A stretch of DNA of 8,769 bases from JABIFK01 sp047619225. Lineage in GTDB: Bacteria > Latescibacterota > UBA2968. The position numbers were made by a program, and so were the translations under genes. Within the stretch, counting starts at the first letter, position 1; each line of letters starts with the position of its first letter. Below, piece by piece: positions 6,159 to 8,769 of this stretch. The DNA is taken from contig JBLHJX010000230.1 of NCBI GenBank assembly GCA_047619225.1, forward strand, positions 1 through 8,769, read 5' to 3'. Under the pieces are notes generated by a model. The model saw nothing but the letters and a program-made list of their open reading frames with translations, had not been told where the DNA came from and ran no database searches.

Positions 6159-7511
6159 TTAAGTATATCTCGAATTCCGATATTGCTCGTTATAAAACTC
6201 AGGCAACAACTGATCGACCCGCAACAACCCTTGACTCGTCAATCTCACTTCCGATGCATCATAGTCCAACATGTCATAGTCTTTCAGCGTCTGAAACCCT
6301 TCTGCAAATTTTTCAAGAATATCCACTCCAAATTTATCCTGAAAATATGCGGGCTCAATATGCCCCAACTTCAACTGCAAAATCATTTCACGTATCAAAC
6401 GCTCTTCATCCGTCGGCACAAAAGATCGATTCAGCGGCAACCGTCCTTCTTTAATCGTATCGATATACGGATCCCAATGGGTCTGATTTTGAAAATGCAT
6501 CCCGCCCACATGAGAAAACGACGCCACACCCGTACCAATCAAATCGGCACTGTGCCACAACGCATCTCGATACACAAACTGATTCAATCTTCCTTTTTTG
6601 ACCAGTGTATACGCACTCGACGTATCAAATCCGGCTGCATGAAATTGCTCAATCGCATAGGCGTGCCACGCCCGTTTCGTGTCCCAATCTGCCACGGGAA
6701 CGCCCTGACCATCTCCATCCAAAATAGCTTTAGAATATGTCGTATTAAACGGCAATTCCATCTGATAAATCGTCACACTATCCGGATCCAAATCTATCGT
6801 TTTCTGAACCGTCTCACGCCACGATTCCCACGTTTCCCCTACCATCCCAGAAATCAAATCGACATTCACTTGCGCAAAACCCTGCGCCTTCACCCAAGGC
6901 ATAGCTGCATATATCTCTTTGCTCACATGTGCCCGGCCATTTTCGCGCAAAATCTCATCGTTCATATTTTCCAAACCCAAGCTCAAACGCGTCACACCAA
7001 TCTCGCGAATGGCCTCCACCTTCGATTGAGACAAGGTACCCGGCTCGCATTCAAACGCCACCTCTTCAGCCTCGTCCCACGGCATCACCGCCTTGACCCG
7101 ATCTGCCAATGCCTTCAAATGTTTAACACTGATATAAGAAGGTGTGCCGCCACCAAAATAAATAAAGTTTAAAGGCCGCCCCGATATGCGAGGCAATTTA
7201 CTATAGGTTTCAATCTCTTTTGCCAACGCATCCAAATACGTTTGAATATCTGAACTATTCCGATCGGTATACACCCGAAAATAACAAAACTTGCACCGCT
7301 TCCGACAAAACGGAATGTGCATATAAAGCCCCAACGGTGTATCTTGCGCCGCCGGATCTGTTGTATTGAGCATCTCCTCAACCTGTGCGCCATTTTCATC
7401 TCGCCAAAACGAATACGGCGGATAATTGGACACAAACACACTGCCAACCTCGGTGTCTTTCCATTCCCGCTTAGATGTTGCAGGTTCTGGAATATCAACT
7501 TGTTCACTCAT
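6159..7511 (-). CDS. HemN/HemW-like radical SAM protein (coproporphyrinogen III oxidase family)
   Basis: A 450-residue protein. After about 60 residues of N-terminal extension, GLYMHIPFCRKRCKFCYF (61-78) gives the CX3CX2C cluster (C69, C73, C76) that binds [4Fe-4S] and cleaves S-adenosylmethionine. Then come FGGGTPS (119-125), ECEPGTLS (154-161), RLSLGLENMNDEILRENGRA (175-194), a DLISGMVGET stretch and a HemN-type C-terminal domain ending near RLTSQGLLRVDQLLPEF. HemN has a further cysteine (CX3CX2CXC); here that position is F78. HemW usually reads SLGVQS where this protein has SLGLEN. It is therefore a diverged branch and should not be called HemN or HemW outright. Relatives are haem chaperones, haem-opening enzymes (ChuW/HutW) and tetrapyrrole oxidases. 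The ATG at 7511 abuts the TAA of the propeller gene, and GGAAAGG lies eight bases upstream. A receptor gene follows, which makes a role in tetrapyrrole or iron use thinkable. Confidence 0.85.
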   Translation of the reverse strand: MSEQVDIPEPATSKREWKDTEVGSVFVSNYPPYSFWRDENGAQVEEMLNTTDPAAQDTPLGLYMHIPFCRKRCKFCYFRVYTDRNSSDIQTYLDALAKEIETYSKLPRISGRPLNFIYFGGGTPSYISVKHLKALADRVKAVMPWDEAEEVAFECEPGTLSQSKVEAIREIGVTRLSLGLENMNDEILRENGRAHVSKEIYAAMPWVKAQGFAQVNVDLISGMVGETWESWRETVQKTIDLDPDSVTIYQMELPFNTTYSKAILDGDGQGVPVADWDTKRAWHAYAIEQFHAAGFDTSSAYTLVKKGRLNQFVYRDALWHSADLIGTGVASFSHVGGMHFQNQTHWDPYIDTIKEGRLPLNRSFVPTDEERLIREMILQLKLGHIEPAYFQDKFGVDILEKFAEGFQTLKDYDMLDYDASEVRLTSQGLLRVDQLLPEFYNEQYRNSRYT

Positions 7512-8621
7512 TTAATCAACCTTTCCACCAAAACAATATAAGGTGCCATCAGTTGCTCCAATAATCAACTTACCTTCTGTCACGCTGGGTGACGCCACAA
7601 TGTCTGAACCCACCACAAATTCCCAGTTCAGTTCACCCGTCTGTAAATCCAATGCCAGCACCTTCCCCCCAGTCGTACCCACAAATACCCGGTCTCCAAC
7701 CACCACAGGAGAAGACTCAAAACGAGCCTGCGAAACATACGTCCACAACACCGCCCCATCTTCCGGATTCAATGCCTGAACCATCTTATCGCGCCCTGCC
7801 ACAATCACCTGATGATCTGTCACAGCAGGTGACGCATAAAACGGAAACTTCCGCTTTGGATGTTCATAGCGCCACACCACCTGTGACGCTATCAAATCAA
7901 CACACAAAACCTGGTTGCCATATGTGCCCACAAATGCACGCCCATTTCGAACAGCCGTGCTGGCACCCACATAATCATTCAAATTTGTTTGTGAAAGTTC
8001 TTTGCCATCAGCAACGCGCACCACACGCATATGGCCATCACATCCAGCAACCAATGCCCCCCCATCCACCACCGCCGGCATCCCATGCACATACCCATCG
8101 GTTTCAAACTTCCACAACAGCGCGCCATCTTTTGCATTGAGACAGTACAAAAATTGATCGTAAGAACCAAATAAGATCCGCCCGTCGTCTACATTGGCCG
8201 ACGAAATAATCTCACCCTCTGTTTGAAACGTCCAAACAGCCTTCCCCGTCTTTCCATCTACCGCATGAAAAACACCCTCACCATCGCCAAAAAACACGGT
8301 ACCCGCATATACCAAAGGCGAAGATTTGATTTCACCTGTAGCCAAATACGTCCACTTCAAATCACCCGTGTCCAAACCAAACGCATAAAGCTTGCCGTCC
8401 AACCCACCCACATACACCGTGCCCTGCCAAATGGCCGCCGTAGACTCAATGCCCTCTTCAACCGAAGCGGTCCACAACACATCCAATACGTCAGGCAGTG
8501 TGGCCGTTGACACACCCGTAGAGTGTGCATCTCCTCGAAATTGCGTCCAATCAGCAAAAACATGAACGGGAAGTAGAAAGTAAAAAGAGAAAAATAAAAA
8601 AGAGAAAACTTTTATACGCAT
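7512..8621 (-). CDS. Exported PQQ-like 8-bladed beta-propeller protein
   Basis: 369 residues from the ATG at 8621; a TTG at 8624 is also open but less likely. The signal peptide is MRIKVFSFLFFSFYFLLPVH then VFA before D24. The mature protein opens with WTQFRGDAHSTGVS, the usual N-terminus of PQQ-binding-like propeller proteins. Eight blades can be counted from repeats of the type DGKLYAFGLDTGDLKWTY: EGVFHAV, DQFLYCL, DGHMRVV, GNQVLCV, DKMVQAL, GGKVLAL and DGTLYCF follow, most with a tryptophan-docking LW or VW. The last repeat probably closes the ring with the N-terminal strand. It looks like BamB or the propeller of quinoprotein dehydrogenases, but I do not see the quinoprotein active-site features, so PQQ binding and enzyme activity are doubtful. 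A periplasmic scaffold or ligand-binding role is possible. It overlaps the dehydrogenase stop by one base (TGATG) and abuts the radical SAM ATG, so it is very likely cotranscribed. Confidence 0.88.
   Translation of the reverse strand: MRIKVFSFLFFSFYFLLPVHVFADWTQFRGDAHSTGVSTATLPDVLDVLWTASVEEGIESTAAIWQGTVYVGGLDGKLYAFGLDTGDLKWTYLATGEIKSSPLVYAGTVFFGDGEGVFHAVDGKTGKAVWTFQTEGEIISSANVDDGRILFGSYDQFLYCLNAKDGALLWKFETDGYVHGMPAVVDGGALVAGCDGHMRVVRVADGKELSQTNLNDYVGASTAVRNGRAFVGTYGNQVLCVDLIASQVVWRYEHPKRKFPFYASPAVTDHQVIVAGRDKMVQALNPEDGAVLWTYVSQARFESSPVVVGDRVFVGTTGGKVLALDLQTGELNWEFVVGSDIVASPSVTEGKLIIGATDGTLYCFGGKVD
7520..7526 (-). promoter_or_regulatory. Ribosome binding site for the radical SAM gene
   Basis: GGAAAGG on the minus strand lies eight bases before the ATG at 7511, inside the last codons of the propeller gene. 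It supports that ATG and shows that the gene need not rely on coupling alone. Confidence 0.6.
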
Positions 8622-8769
8622 CAATACGCTGCTTTATAAAGTACCAGAAAATCTTCTTCACGCACAGGTCTTGGATTAAACGTACCCGTCCACTGCGTTG
8701 CGGCTTCTTTGGCCAATTGTGGCAGCTTCTCTTCATCCACACCCAAATCACATAATTGAGTAGGTAAAC
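8621..8769 (-). CDS. Iron-containing alcohol dehydrogenase, C-terminal end (partial)
   Basis: The open frame enters from the window edge and ends with TGA at 8621. The 48 visible residues run from LPTQLCDLGVDEEKLPQLAK through EAATQWTGTFNPRPVREEDF to LVLYKAAY. The LGVxEExLPxLAxEA helix and the TGTFNPRPV loop with a final LYKAAY are typical of the C-terminal helical domain of group III (Fe-ADH) alcohol dehydrogenases. These reduce aldehydes or oxidise alcohols with NAD(P)H using iron or zinc. The metal ligands and cofactor site lie outside the window. The stop overlaps the propeller ATG by one base, so both genes are translationally coupled and probably belong to one operon. The substrate is not readable from this fragment. 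Confidence 0.8.
   Translation of the reverse strand, partial: LPTQLCDLGVDEEKLPQLAKEAATQWTGTFNPRPVREEDFLVLYKAAY

Noticed and set aside
6183..7172. A 329-codon plus-strand open frame opposite the radical SAM gene
   Set aside because: Antisense to a protein with clear radical SAM motifs; the composition is that of a complement frame and no domain is seen.

Overview
This window reads as part of a Gram-negative bacterial chromosome. The outer-membrane TonB-dependent receptor and two exported proteins with signal peptides support an outer membrane. The opening glycosyltransferase, the small DUF3311 protein paired with a sodium:solute symporter, and the WTQFRG-type beta-propeller resemble proteins I associate with Planctomycetota, Poribacteria or Latescibacterota. 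That placement is an impression and rests on no search. Every gene lies on the minus strand, and that coding strand is richer in G than C.

Read in the direction of transcription (high to low coordinates), the layout is as follows. (1) The C-terminal end of an iron-containing alcohol dehydrogenase (8621-8769, cut by the window edge) overlaps an exported 8-bladed PQQ-like beta-propeller protein by one base (TGATG). (2) The propeller's TAA directly abuts the ATG of a HemN/HemW-like radical SAM protein. (3) A TonB-dependent siderophore-type receptor follows. (4) A short leader holds a near-duplicate of the next gene's start region, a 14-codon ORF and a hairpin. (5) A PaaK-type CoA ligase and a flavin-dependent monooxygenase/halogenase-like enzyme come next, 21 nt apart. 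(6) Then come an intact DUF3311 gene and a heavily deleted, frameshifted symporter pseudogene. (7) A spacer with a strong inverted repeat leads to the N-terminal 173 codons of a GT4-type glycosyltransferase, cut by the other window edge.

The centre (about 1331-8621) looks like a run of functionally linked genes: an acyl/aryl-CoA ligase, an FAD enzyme with a halogenase-like WxWxIP motif and lysine, an outer-membrane importer of the siderophore class, a radical SAM enzyme, an alcohol dehydrogenase and a periplasmic propeller. One reading is a small-molecule pathway with its own uptake receptor; another is a tetrapyrrole/iron acquisition unit. The sequence alone does not decide, and neither carrier-protein nor polyketide/NRPS genes are visible in the window. 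The symporter relic and the leader upstream of the ligase are the two places where the sequence itself departs clearly from ordinary gene structure.
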